A DNA stretch of 64,000 nt. It comes from Tragulus kanchil (Eukaryota > Chordata > Mammalia > Artiodactyla > Tragulidae). The notes under the pieces were generated by a model that worked only from the letters and a program-made list of their open reading frames with translations, did no database searches and was not told the origin of the DNA. The stretch lies in the NCBI GenBank assembly GCA_022376925.1, contig JAIOJX010000030.1, forward strand, positions 171,177,298 to 171,241,297, in the 5' to 3' direction. The translations under genes were made by a program, and so were the position numbers. Below are positions 23,786-35,948 of the stretch, piece by piece (the stretch's first letter is position 1; each line of letters starts with the position of its first letter).

Positions 23786-23989
23786 TTATCAAAGACAAAG
23801 TTTTCTCACCTGCCTATCTAGAGCCTGGAGTCACCTTGAGAAGCCTGACATGTCCCCATTCTAGCCTCTCCTCCCTCGTCCATTCCCTACCCTGCTCCAG
23901 CCCCACCCAGCCATCCAGAGTAGGAAGTGCCTCCCCTAAGTGGACGAGCCTCCCCCAGTTCAGTATTTCCTAGTGTCTCTATCTGTCAT

Positions 23990-24200
23990 CTGCTCTTGAT
24001 ACATCACCTGCCTCTCCATATGATCCCCACTGCTGTTTCAATATTTTAGTATTTCTGTGCTTTATTAACATGTGTTCCCCCACCCCCAACAGAAAGTCTG
24101 CAAAGAGGAGATCTCTCTGTTTTTTGCAGTTTTAGATCGGTAACATCTAACAAGGTGTCTGATATACAGTAGATGCTCAGTAAATACTTTTCAAATGAAT
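23990..24200 (+). mobile_element. L2 LINE 3' end fragment
   Basis: The end, gatatacagtagatgctcag followed by taaatacttttcaaatgaat, is the decayed L2 3' terminus. The upstream part is loosely L2-like. Confidence 0.6.
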
Positions 24201-24321
24201 TCATAGGAGGAGGAAAAATTCAAGAATAACTCTGTTCCGTTCAGGGTGAACTCAGATGCTGACTCCACCCTTGTTCTTTGTCTTCATGTCTCCCCGTGAC
24301 TTTCTGCCCTTGCTTGTCTTT

Positions 24322-24588
24322 TTTTTTTAAGCTTTTTGTTCTTGCCTCTAAGTCATCATTTGTTTTCATTCATCTATATTTTTTGGCAAGTGTGGGCCTC
24401 CCATTGTAGTGGCCTGTCTTGTTGTAGAGCACCGGATCTGGGTGCATGTGCTCCAGAGCGCTAGCTCGCAGTTGGGCACACCAGTCCAGCTGCTCTGTGG
24501 CATGTGGGATCTTCCTGGGCCAAGGATCAAACCGGTGCCCCTTGCACTGCAAGGCAGACTCTTCACGCACTGGACCACCAGGGAAGCC
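24322..24588 (-). mobile_element. tRNA-derived SINE (CHR-like, long tail) with 15-bp target-site duplication
   Basis: A short poly-T leader is followed by gtgggcctcccattgtag and ccttgcactgcaaggcag, ending gaccaccagggaagccc. The duplication cccttgcttgtcttt is present at 24307-24321 and 24589-24603. Confidence 0.93.
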
Positions 24589-24639
24589 CCCTTGCTTGTC
24601 TTTAACTACAAAGAGCATCGGCTTTACATGATGTGATTT

Positions 24640-24850
24640 GAACCCGGAGTCAAGTGTGTGTTCAAATTCTTGCTTAGCTGTTTACTGAGCTGTGTGACCT
24701 TAGGCAACTTGACAGACCTCTCTGTTCTTCAGTTTTCTTATTTGGAGTGTGAGGTAAGGCTTCCCTATCTTAGAGAGCTGCTTTGAGGAGGAAAAGCTTT
24801 AACTTAAGTGAAGTGCTTACAGTGGTTACTGGCCCTTAATAAAAACAGCA
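24640..24850 (+). mobile_element. MIR element; its right part recurs at 25814-25948
   Basis: gctgtgtgaccttaggcaac followed by cttcagttttcttatttgg is the MIR core in plus orientation. Pair 7 starts inside it, so the second copy carries only the right part. Confidence 0.7.
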
Positions 24851-26896
24851 TAAACATGTGTTTGCTCAAGATCAGGTCCTCAGTTAACATTGCACTATTT
24901 TTACTTTTTTAAAATGAAAAAGAGTGGATTGTGCATTTCCTGTCAAGAAAGCCCTTATATGCTTGAGGATAAATTCCACGCTCTGTTGGCAGCAACATGA
25001 GCTGCCCATACCAGCTTCGACTTTGTGTACTACACCTTTCCTCTCTCCTGGCTGAGCTCCAGGTCCCTTGGCTGCTGTCCTTTTCCTCAGGCATGGTATA
25101 GTTTTCCCTGATTCTGGGCTTCTGTCCACATTGTTTTCTCTGCCTCAAGTGCTCTTGCCTCTCCTTTGTGAGTTGGTTTGTTCAGGAGTCGCCTCTTCAC
25201 CGGGCCTTCCCATATCCAAAGCAGCCACTCAGCCTTGGTACACCTAGTCTAGAGTGTGATTATCTCATTTAGCTGTTGAGTTTGTCTTTCCAACCAGAAC
25301 GTCACTCTCTGAGTGCACTGAATCCTTGCACCCAGAGTGAGTGTCAGGGCAGATGCTGAATCAACGACCAGGAGGTTGTGGCATTTGGTTGTAGATAACA
25401 AAGCCTGAGCCCGGGATCCCCAGGTTTCTCCCACGTGGCCACTCAGCCTTCTTTCCCTCTTTCCTTCCATGTTGTTCCCTCTGGCCCCAACCTTACACTC
25501 ATGCCAGCATCGCTGGACCTATGCCTCAGCCCTGGACAGAGCTCTGGCTGCTGTCCTTAATTCCTCCCAGCCTCCAGACCGTGTTGAAATCCTGCTGGTC
25601 TCCTACGTCAAACCTTTTGGTGGCTTTTTATCACGCTGAAATGACAAGATCTTTTCATTGTCTGCGCTCTCTCTGATTCCTTGTTAATTATTGTGCCCCA
25701 ACCAGACTGACTTTCTTTTGCTCCTCAGACACACCAAGCCTGTCCCTTCAGGGTCTTTGCAAATCCCACTCCTTCCTGGAAGGCACAACCCTTACCTGTG
25801 ACTTACTTTTGAGCCTCTCTTGTTCTTCAGTTTTCTTATTTGGAGTGTGAGGTAAGGCTTCCCTATCTTAGAGAGCTGCTTTGAGGAGGAAAAGCTTTAA
25901 CTTAAGTGAAGTGCTTACAGTGGTTACTGGCCCTTAATAAAAACAGCATAAACATGTGTTTGCTCAAGATCAGGTCCTCAGTTAACATTGCACTATTTTT
26001 ACTTTTTTAAAATGAAAAAGAGTGGATTGTGCATTTCCTGTCAAGAAAGCCCTTATATGCTTGAGGATAAATTCCACGCTCTGTTGGCAGCAACATGAGC
26101 TGCCCATACCAGCTTCGACTTTGTGTACTACACCTTTCCTCTCTCCTGGCTGAGCTCCAGGTCCCTTGGCTGCTGTCCTTTTCCTCAGGCATGGTATAGT
26201 TTTCCCTGATTCTGGGCTTCTGTCCACATTGTTTTCTCTGCCTCAAGTGCTCTTGCCTCTCCTTTGTGAGTTGGTTTGTTCAGGAGTCGCCTCTTCACCG
26301 GGGCCTTCCCATATCCAAAGCAGCCACTCAGCCTTGGTACACCTAGTCTAGAGTGTGATTATCTCATTTAGCTGTTGAGTTTGTCTTTCCAACCAGAACG
26401 TCACTCTCTGAGTGCACTGAATCCTTGCACCCAGAGTGAGTGTCAGGGCAGATGCTGAATCAACGACCAGGAGGTTGTGGCATTTGGTTGTAGATAACAA
26501 AGCCTGAGCCCGGGATCCCCAGGTTTCTCCCACGTGGCCACTCAGCCTTCTTTCCCTCTTTCCTTCCATGTTGTTCCCTCTGGCCCCAACCTTACACTCA
26601 TGCCAGCATCGCTGGACCTATGCCTCAGCCCTGGACAGAGCTCTGGCTGCTGTCCTTAATTCCTCCCAGCCTCCAGACCGTGTTGAAATCCTGCTGGTCT
26701 CCTACGTCAAACCTTTTGGTGGCTTTTTATCACGCTGAAATGACAAGATCTTTTCATTGTCTGCGCTCTCTCTGATTCCTTGTTAATTATTGTGCCCCAA
26801 CCAGACTGACTTTCTTTTGCTCCTCAGACACACCAAGCCTGTCCCTTCAGGGTCTTTGCAAATCCCACTCCTTCCTGGAAGGCACAACCCTTACCT
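24717..26896 (+). repeat. tandem pair 7 (about 1.10 kb x 2)
   Basis: Copy A is 24717-25797 and copy B is 25814-26896, offset 1098. Sixteen bases (25798-25813) lie between. Differences are single-base indels in short homopolymers (caccgggcc against caccggggcc; cctctctg against cctctcttg). Content is MIR plus L2-like sequence. Confidence 0.95.
24990..25365 (+). mobile_element. L2-like LINE fragment; second copy at 26088-26463
   Basis: Pyrimidine-rich text resembling the L2 3' region: ttgttttctctgcctcaagt, then cttcaccgggccttccc, then a weak terminal part. Assignment is by general resemblance only. Confidence 0.45.
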
Positions 26897-27190
26897 TATA
26901 CCTTAGCCTAGCAGGCCCTTTGATTTTCCCATTCTTTAAAACCTTTTCTTATTCCAGTGTTCAATGGTACCCTTAGGAATCTGTTTTAATTTGTGTAATG
27001 GCGTTTTTGTTGTCTTTAGAGCGTCTACCGCTATTTGAAGCCATCTGTCTGTCTGCAGACCTCCTTACCTATCTCTCGTACTAGAGTGTACCTTTGTCAG
27101 AGTGGGAAATGTTACCACTCCTCTTCGCTCCTCACTGTGTATCTAGTACCCGACACTGGTAGGTGCTTAATAAGTACTTGTTCAGTGAAT
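26650..27190 (+). mobile_element. L2 LINE 3' end
   Basis: The order is recognisable: cacaccaagcctgtccct, agggtctttgcaaatccc, ccttcctggaaggcac, actagagtgtacctttgtc and the terminal ggtaggtgcttaataagtac. The first part lies in copy B of pair 7, so an incomplete duplicate ending at 25797 also exists. Only the chain starting in copy B continues into the rest of the element. Confidence 0.75.
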
Positions 27191-27439
27191 GGGTGCCAGA
27201 CTGAATGAACTGGTGGCGGGTCTGTCCACTTTTTGGGACACGGTGGCCCTCCACAGATTCCCTGTTTGCCGAGTGGAGTTGGAGGGCATGTCTGTGCCCA
27301 GGGACCCTGATGCTCTGGATAAAGCTACTGTCGTCCTGTGGCTGGCTCAGAGCTTTTCACTGGGCTCTGCTTCTTGCCTTCCTCTCCTTTCCTGGATGTT
27401 GCCCTGCTGTCTCAACGTCTCTCCCTAGCTCTCTGAGCC

Positions 27440-27650
27440 AGCAGTTTGAGAAGGCAGCCAGCGTGGCTTTAGATGCTGGCAAATCCAGGCTCACATCTCA
27501 GCTCTTTCACTTGAGGAGCCTGACCTTGACTGAGTCTCTTTGCCTCTCTGAGCCTGAGCTTCCTCAACTAAAAATAATGCTGACGAGAGAAATGGCAGAT
27601 AACCATCATCTTTCAGGGGGCCCCTTGAGGATTAAATGAGGTGCTACACC
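27440..27650 (+). mobile_element. MIR element
   Basis: tggctttagatgctggcaaa, then ctgagcctgagcttcctcaa, ending gaggattaaatgaggt, which matches the MIR layout. The 144-codon frame across this stretch starting at 27205 is therefore not a likely gene. Confidence 0.7.
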
Positions 27651-29062
27651 AAATGGGTCTGCTGGAACAGAAGATGCACAGTAGCGATTTGGATACTTTT
27701 GATTTGGCCAGTCTTCAAGTCGCTTTATCTTTTCAGCTCCATGAATTTTCACCCTGCTTCCTTCATAGCCTTGTCCAGCCAAACCCCTACGCTTGGACTG
27801 ACCAGTGGATGAATGGCCATGCATCATGTTGAGTGACAACCTTGCGACTCTGCAGGTACTTGCAATGAGACCCAAACAAATAAACAGCTGTATCACATGG
27901 CTTAGAGCTGTAGCTCTGTACGGGATCACATCAACGCCTCAACCTCAGAATTCCCTTTCCTCGTCTCCCTGGTGGGAAGAGGGTCAGATGCTGAGCCATC
28001 AGCGTCACAGATAGCCGATGCCTCATAGAGCAGTTGCATCTCTGTTGCTGGATGGAGAGTTTCTGTAGAAATGTTCTGAAGTGATTAAAATACATGCTTT
28101 CTGCAAACCCATAGAGGGAAAGAGACCATTCAAAACCAATGACAAGATCAAATAGTCAGCATGGGTCTGCTTATATAGCAAGCAGACCACTGACAGGCTG
28201 AGCCATTGCAACAGCTGCCCCAGTCTTTTCTAGGATGGAGAGTGAAGATGCGCTCACCTGGAATGCTGGATCTCACTTGCTGCCTCAGAGCTGTGCTACT
28301 GGATTGGAAGTCTCAGCCCCTCCCACCTTGTCTGTCTTGATACAAGTTTTACATTCAGCAGTTCAGGTCCTCATCTTTCTGATACCAACTGCTGTCACTT
28401 ACAGTTCAGCCCTCACATTGTTGAGAGTGAATTTCTTACCACTCACTTTTCTAGCAAGACCTTGACTATAAGTTAGAAAACACTTTTAGAATATGAAAGC
28501 AAGTACAGGAAAATAGAGTAATAAAAAGCTCAGACATAATCATTAGGATTTGTGGAGGATGGTGATTATTGCTTCGTGCATCTCCCTCGATTCATTAACT
28601 TGGAATAAAAACCAGTGGTGTAAGTAAGCTATTGTTTAGGAACTAACCCTGACTCATTTTCCATGCAGGCTAAGATCTATGAAAAAGCTTGGAAGCATTT
28701 AGTAAAGCCATTTACCTGTCATTGGCCTCTCTATAATTCTTTGGTTATGAAGTGTTATCTTTCCAAATATCCCATGAAAAGAAAGAGAAGAGAAATTAGA
28801 AAGAGACAAAGATGCATTGTATCAACAGGTAAGAAATCACACCATTCTGGAAACACCACTTCATTAAGAATATCAGTGCTGCAGGCTCACTGCCTCATTG
28901 CAGATAAAAGATTTATGATTGAATCTATAGGAAAACCCTGAGTCATAAGTCAATGTGAAAGTCTACTTCTGCCCCTAATTATGTTCAGCAATTTTCCTAG
29001 AATGATGAAAAATCTTTGTGGTGTCGAAACCTTCAGCCAGATATGCCATCTAGCCAAAATAG
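27651..29062. other. single-copy non-coding DNA
   Basis: The frame at 28663-28941 is lysine/arginine-rich (a KRKRREIRKRQR-type patch), but it is short and no family is recognised. Nothing else stands out. Confidence 0.5.
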
Positions 29063-29227
29063 TGTATAAATTTCATATTCCAAAAATGAGTTCCTGGAAA
29101 AATCTTATTTTGACTGCTTATTCCTTTCCTGGTGGAAAGCCTTTCTTTATAACCTCCCCAGTTGTATTGTTTTTTCCATGTGAATTTCCTAAGCTCTGCA
29201 AATGTGCACATGTAGGAACATGGCCAT

Positions 29228-29997
29228 ATTAGTTATCTACTGATTTTTAATAAATCACCTCCAAATTAGTGACTTAAAGACGTATTTTTTTATAATTTTG
29301 TATTTGTTTTTTATTATGTTTGTTGCTGCCTGGGCTTTTCTGCTGTTGTGGCGAGGGGAAGCTACTCTCTAGTTGTGGCATGTGGACTTCTCATTGCAGT
29401 GGCTTCTCTTATTGCGTAGCACTGGCTCTAGGCGTGCAGGCTTCAGGAATTCCCGTTTCTGGGTTCTCGAGCACAGGCTCATTAGTGTGGTGCACAGGTT
29501 TGGTCGCTCTGCAGCATGTTCAAGGGTCAAACTCTTATCTCCTGCATTGGCATGTGGATACTTGACCACAGAGCCACCAGGGAAATTCTGGGCATGACCT
29601 GGCTTGAATCCTATGCTGTCCTAAAGAGGCTTTGATCATGGCAATTCCTGAGACTGCTGTCTCATCTTAAGTCTCTTCTGGGAGTACATCCACTTCCAAG
29701 CTCACTCAAATGACTTTTGTCAGGATGGGCTTCCTCATGGACTGCTGGACTAAAGGCGTGGGTTTCTCCGTGTCACTTGACCAGAGGTTTCCTTTGGTTC
29801 ACTGTCACATGGGTTTCTCCACAGCCTAGCTTGCAGCAGGGAGCCTGCACTGTCAGAGAGGAATAGCACAGCAGGGAGTATGAGCCACACTGAGGACAGG
29901 CATTTGTTACCCCATCTCTGAAGTGACATTCCATCACTTCTGCCAGATTCTGTTTGTTATAAACAAGTGCTATGTCCATTTACACACAAAGGAAAAG
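29228..29997 (+). mobile_element. old mammalian repeat split by a SINE; copy at 30316-31085
   Basis: The left part, attagttatctactgattt...agtgacttaaagac (29228-29290), and the right part from gggcatgacctgg (29590) to about 29997 read as one decayed, widely dispersed mammalian element. Right-part landmarks are acatccacttccaagctcac and agtgacattccatcacttct. I do not assign the family. Confidence 0.55.
29327..29583 (-). mobile_element. CHR-2-type SINE, reverse; copy at 30415-30671
   Basis: It contains cttctcattgcagtggcttc, gcgtagcactggctctagg and tcctgcattggcatgtgg, ending gagccaccagggaaatt. Orientation is reverse, with an AT-rich tail on the left. Confidence 0.85.
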
Positions 29998-31149
29998 GGT
30001 TTCCCAGGGTCATGAATACTAGTGTCTAGTGCACATTGAGAGTCAGGTTAGAGAAACACTTCTCTCAGTCTCTCAGTCATGTCTGAGTCTTTGCCACCCC
30101 ATGGACTCCCCGGCTCCTCTTTCCATGGGGTTCTCAGGTCTGAAGTAGCCTGTATAAATTTCATATTCCAAAAATGAGTTCCTGGAAAAATCTTATTTTG
30201 ACTGCTTATTCCTTTCCTGGTGGAAAGCCTTTCTTTATAACCTCCCCAGTTGTATTGTTTTTTCCATGTGAATTTCCTAAGCTCTGCAAATGTGCACATG
30301 TAGGAACATGGCCATATTAGTTATCTACTGATTTTTAATAAATCACCTCCAAATTAGTGACTTAAAGACGTATTTTTTTATAATTTTGTATTTGTTTTTT
30401 ATTATGTTTGTTGCTGCCTGGGCTTTTCTGCTGTTGTGGCGAGGGGAAGCTACTCTCTAGTTGTGGCATGTGGACTTCTCATTGCAGTGGCTTCTCTTAT
30501 TGCGTAGCACTGGCTCTAGGCGTGCAGGCTTCAGGAATTCCCGTTTCTGGGTTCTCGAGCACAGGCTCATTAGTGTGGTGCACAGGTTTGGTCGCTCTGC
30601 AGCATGTTCAAGGGTCAAACTCTTATCTCCTGCATTGGCATGTGGATACTTGACCACAGAGCCACCAGGGAAATTCTGGGCATGACCTGGCTTGAATCCT
30701 ATGCTGTCCTAAAGAGGCTTTGATCATGGCAATTCCTGAGACTGCTGTCTCATCTTAAGTCTCTTCTGGGAGTACATCCACTTCCAAGCTCACTCAAATG
30801 ACTTTTGTCAGGATGGGCTTCCTCATGGACTGCTGGACTAAAGGCGTGGGTTTCTCCGTGTCACTTGACCAGAGGTTTCCTTTGGTTCACTGTCACATGG
30901 GTTTCTCCACAGCCTAGCTTGCAGCAGGGAGCCTGCACTGTCAGAGAGGAATAGCACAGCAGGGAGTATGAGCCACACTGAGGACAGGCATTTGTTACCC
31001 CATCTCTGAAGTGACATTCCATCACTTCTGCCAGATTCTGTTTGTTATAAACAAGTGCTATGTCCATTTACACACAAAGGAAAAGGGTTTCCCAGGGTCA
31101 TGAATACTAGTGTCTAGTGCACATTGAGAGTCAGGTTAGAGAAACACTT

Positions 31150-31376
31150 CTCTCAGTCTCTCAGTCATGTCTGAGTCTTTGCCACCCCATGGACCATAGC
31201 CCACAAGGCTCCTCTTTCCATGGGGTTCTCCAGGCAGGAATACTGAAGTAGGTTGCTGTTTCCTTCTCCAAGGAGTCTTCCTCATTCAGGTATTGGACCC
31301 ACATCTCTTGGATCTCCTGAATTGGCAGGCAGGGTTTTGTTTGTTTGTTTTTTTGCCAGTGGTGCTACCTGAGAAG
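31150..31376 (-). mobile_element. Bov-type SINE, reverse; truncated copy at 30062-30150
   Basis: It contains cagtcatgtctgagtctttg, ccatggggttctccaggc and ggaatactgaagtaggttgc, with a GTTT-rich interruption (gttttgtttgtttgtttttt) before a final gtggtgctacctgag. In copy A of pair 8 the SINE is cut off at the join. Confidence 0.85.
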
Positions 31377-31652
31377 TCTGTGTTAGAGAATGCCTGCCAC
31401 AAATGCCTAGAACAAAAGTCTAAAATTGTTTTGAATCTGTGGTGAGTCTCTAATTGCAGAGTAATAGCACTGAACTGTGTGGAGAGAGGCGATATATTAT
31501 GATATTCCAATACATACACTTAGATGGCATACTGGAGTTCAAATTCTAACTCTGCAGTGCCCAAATTATTAAGAATTTGGACAGGATATTCAGTATCCAT
31601 CTGTAAAGTGGAGATAATTGCTACATCTTGGGGTAGGACAATATAACATTTT

Positions 31653-33884
31653 AAGTATATTGCTCACTACATAGTAAAAAGAATTAATAATAGTCCCAGT
31701 ATTTTGTGTGATCTATTCAGATCAAATTCCATTTTTGCCATGGACTTTCTGGTTGTGTGAACCACATGAATGGGTAGGTTGATGGTAGGCTAACAATGTA
31801 ATTGGAGACCCCAGCTCTTTCTTTTTCCTTTTGCCCTCCTTGGCATGTTGGCCTCTCTGCCTGTGCTTGTTGCCTGACGACTGTAGCAGAGCTGCTCCCT
31901 CTGCATTCTCTTCCCCATGTGTCATCAGGAAGAAGACGAGAAGGAAACCCCTGAGGTCATGGTAAGGTGAAGTGTTACAACAGCAGGTACATAGTGGCCT
32001 AGAGAGCAGCCAGCCCCAAGGTTAAGGAGGACACAAGGAAGGCTCCAGAATTTGTCCACGAATAAAAGAAAACTGCCAGGCTACTTGATATGATAAAAAC
32101 ATAGAGGAGATTTATGGTTGTGCCATAAGATCAAGCACTGGCTTCTTAATAGGAAGCACTGAAAGCTAGATGGACAGTCAGAAAAGTTGAGGCAATGATT
32201 AATTCTGGGGAAAGCAAAATGTTATACAGGGAAAACAGTGAAATCACAGAATGCTGCAAGGAACTGAGAAGTGTGAACAGTATTGACAAAGTCATGCCAC
32301 TGAGTATGTGTTTAATATTCAAACAGTGTTGGGGGTGGTAGGTGTGCCTGTTTTGTGGGCGTAAATGTAAAAGAGTCAAATATTTATTTTTAAAAATACC
32401 AAGTTAGATGCTAGAAAAAACTATAATATATATAGCAGTTAAGTGTTACATAGACATGTGTAGATAAATCTTAGAAGTTGCAGGTGTTTCCTCTGGGGAG
32501 TGGGCATCAGAGGTAAGAAGAGTAGAAAAGCTAATTCATCCTTGCTGCAGTGTCATCACAAGGCTTGGTATAAACAGGCATGGCAAGGGAATAAAATTGA
32601 GAAATTAACCATGCTTTAATTTTTGTACTCTTATCATGAAAGAATGAGAGCCATATTTCTTTGGTTCTTCCCAAGGGCTTTCCTGGAGAAAGTTAAATTA
32701 AACATTTTTTTTTTTGCCTAGGAAAAGGAGAACTAAAAGAGTTCAGCCTCATTTTAAGGAGAGATAGTAAAAAAGTATATTGCTCACTACATAGTAAAAG
32801 AATTAATAATAGTCCCAGTATTTTGTGTGATCTATTCAGATCAAATTCCATTTTTGCCATGGACTTTCTGGTTGTGTGAACCACATGAATGGGTAGGTTG
32901 ATGGTAGGCTAACAATGTAATTGGAGACCCCAGCTCTTTCTTTTTCCTTTTGCCCTCCTTGGCATGTTGGCCTCTCTGCCTGTGCTTGTTGCCTGACGAC
33001 TGTAGCAGAGCTGCTCCCTCTGCATTCTCTTCCCCATGTGTCATCAGGAAGAAGACGAGAAGGAAACCCCTGAGGTCATGGTAAGGTGAAGTGTTACAAC
33101 AGCAGGTACATAGTGGCCTAGAGAGCAGCCAGCCCCAAGGTTAAGGAGGACACAAGGAAGGCTCCAGAATTTGTCCACGAATAAAAGAAAACTGCCAGGC
33201 TACTTGATATGATAAAAACATAGAGGAGATTTATGGTTGTGCCATAAGATCAAGCACTGGCTTCTTAATAGGAAGCACTGAAAGCTAGATGGACAGTCAG
33301 AAAAGTTGAGGCAATGATTAATTCTGGGGAAAGCAAAATGTTATACAGGGAAAACAGTGAAATCACAGAATGCTGCAAGGAACTGAGAAGTGTGAACAGT
33401 ATTGACAAAGTCATGCCACTGAGTATGTGTTTAATATTCAAACAGTGTTGGGGGTGGTAGGTGTGCCTGTTTTGTGGGCGTAAATGTAAAAGAGTCAAAT
33501 ATTTATTTTTAAAAATACCAAGTTAGATGCTAGAAAAAACTATAATATATATAGCAGTTAAGTGTTACATAGACATGTGTAGATAAATCTTAGAAGTTGC
33601 AGGTGTTTCCTCTGGGGAGTGGGCATCAGAGGTAAGAAGAGTAGAAAAGCTAATTCATCCTTGCTGCAGTGTCATCACAAGGCTTGGTATAAACAGGCAT
33701 GGCAAGGGAATAAAATTGAGAAATTAACCATGCTTTAATTTTTGTACTCTTATCATGAAAGAATGAGAGCCATATTTCTTTGGTTCTTCCCAAGGGCTTT
33801 CCTGGAGAAAGTTAAATTAAACATTTTTTTTTTTGCCTAGGAAAAGGAGAACTAAAAGAGTTCAGCCTCATTTTAAGGAGAGAT
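31653..33884 (+). repeat. tandem pair 9 (about 1.12 kb x 2)
   Basis: Copy A is 31653-32765 and copy B is 32773-33884, offset 1119-1120. Both begin aagtatattgctcactacat. Seven bases (agtaaaa) sit at the join. Copy A has one more A in the atagtaaaaag run. Frames of 67 and 77 codons on the minus strand occur twice. No gene was recognised. Confidence 0.96.
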
Positions 33885-35948
33885 TTTCAGTTTCTGAGAG
33901 TAGGGCAGAAATGTATAGGTGACCTGTCCTGAGATTGGTGTAGCCCTGTGTTTCACTTCCATGCAGCTCCAAGGATAGTGCAGGTCCTCTAAGGTGAGCA
34001 CTGATCATAAACCCAGCATCAAAATCCGGTAGCTAATCTAAACAGGAAAGATCTGAATGCTGGGGGAGTTTGAGACCTACAGCTTTGAATGAACCAAATC
34101 CCTTCATCAGTAAACACTTTAGTGAATATCAGAAAGCCCTTTAAATTTCTTATGCTGAATTAGCCTCTTGAGGGCCCTGTACCACCTAAGAGAGGGAGGA
34201 AACCCCTCTGATGATCAGTGGTGTTTGTCTTGCCAGCCCTAACAAGTGGTATTCCAACCTGGCACATGCATATGTACAACATATTACCCGTCTTATAAAA
34301 GATAAAGGTTGGACTTATTTCTGCAACTTCCTTTGCTCCGACCCTTTCTAGCCTCATTCCAAGTAACTGAAGCTGCTTCTTGCTTTGGGCATCTGGTAGA
34401 CCGTTAGTGACAAACAGCCTAAGACCAGTCACAACCCAGTGATAAGTGACAGGCTGCAGTGTGTCAGTTTCACATCCAGTTTTAAATTTTATGTAAAATA
34501 CTGTCTACTCTATCAAAGGACAGTGAACGCTTGAGAAATTTTCTGGGGCATTCATTCTTCATGGTTAACAAGGGTTATTAGAGTCAAATAGTTTTTTCCT
34601 TGTGAGTGACATACACGGCATTGTCAGGAACAGAGCCCTGAAACAAACTGTTTGGATATGAGATGGGCCTCAAATAATCCGTATGATCTTGAATGTATCA
34701 CTAAAGTCTGAGTCTCAGTTTCTACCTCTGTGAAATGGACAAATAAATGGCAGCTAAACTCTTAGCACCTCTTAAAAACATGCTAAACTCACAGTCCACA
34801 TTTATATTATTAGTATTTCTCCTCATAAGAACTTCTTTTCTTGTTTGTACTCTTATCATGAAAGAATGAGAGCCATATTTCTTTGGTTCTTCCCAAGGGC
34901 TTTCCTGGAGAAAGTTAAATTAAACATTTTTTTTTTTGCCTAGGAAAAGGAGAACTAAAAGAGTTCAGCCTCATTTTAAGGAGAGATTTTCAGTTTCTGA
35001 GAGTAGGGCAGAAATGTATAGGTGACCTGTCCTGAGATTGGTGTAGCCCTGTGTTTCACTTCCATGCAGCTCCAAGGATAGTGCAGGTCCTCTAAGGTGA
35101 GCACTGATCATAAACCCAGCATCAAAATCCGGTAGCTAATCTAAACAGGAAAGATCTGAATGCTGGGGGAGTTTGAGACCTACAGCTTTGAATGAACCAA
35201 ATCCCTTCATCAGTAAACACTTTAGTGAATATCAGAAAGCCCTTTAAATTTCTTATGCTGAATTAGCCTCTTGAGGGCCCTGTACCACCTAAGAGAGGGA
35301 GGAAACCCTCTGATGATCAGTGGTGTTTGTCTTGCCAGCCCTAACAAGTGGTATTCCAACCTGGCACATGCATATGTACAACATATTACCCGTCTTATAA
35401 AAGATAAAGGTTGGACTTATTTCTGCAACTTCCTTTGCTCCGACCCTTTCTAGCCTCATTCCAAGTAACTGAAGCTGCTTCTTGCTTTGGGCATCTGGTA
35501 GACCGTTAGTGACAAACAGCCTAAGACCAGTCACAACCCAGTGATAAGTGACAGGCTGCAGTGTGTCAGTTTCACATCCAGTTTTAAATTTTATGTAAAA
35601 TACTGTCTACTCTATCAAAGGACAGTGAACGCTTGAGAAATTTTCTGGGGCATTCATTCTTCATGGTTAACAAGGGTTATTAGAGTCAAATAGTTTTTTC
35701 CTTGTGAGTGACATACACGGCATTGTCAGGAACAGAGCCCTGAAACAAACTGTTTGGATATGAGATGGGCCTCAAATAATCCGTATGATCTTGAATGTAT
35801 CACTAAAGTCTGAGTCTCAGTTTCTACCTCTGTGAAATGGACAAATAAATGGCAGCTAAACTCTTAGCACCTCTTAAAAACATGCTAAACTCACAGTCCA
35901 CATTTATATTATTAGTATTTCTCCTCATAAGAACTTCTTTTCTTGTTT
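33741..35948 (+). repeat. tandem pair 10 (about 1.10 kb x 2), shingled with pairs 9 and 11
   Basis: Copy A is 33741-34846 and copy B is 34844-35948, offset 1103, with a 3-base overlap (ttt) at the join. A single-base indel in the C run after ggaaac changes the start of the minus-strand frame between copies. The first 144 bp also occur at 32621-32765, so that stretch is triple. Confidence 0.96.

Larger units (their letters stand above)
29063..31251 (+). repeat. tandem pair 8 (about 1.09 kb x 2)
   Basis: Copy A is 29063-30150 and copy B is 30151-31251, offset 1088. Both begin tgtataaatttcatattcc. The last 45 bases of copy A are damaged compared with B: the segment after accccatggac has lost about 10 bases, and later ttctccaggcaggaatac is reduced to ttctcaggtc. 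The SINE that crosses this end is complete only in copy B. Confidence 0.96.

Noticed and set aside
27205..27639. 144-codon frame on the plus strand
   Set aside because: Its second half lies in a MIR element, and a second frame overlaps its first half.
28663..28941. Basic 92-codon frame resembling a nuclear or ribosomal protein
   Set aside because: Only a short Lys/Arg-rich patch. No family was recognised, and there is no exon structure around it.
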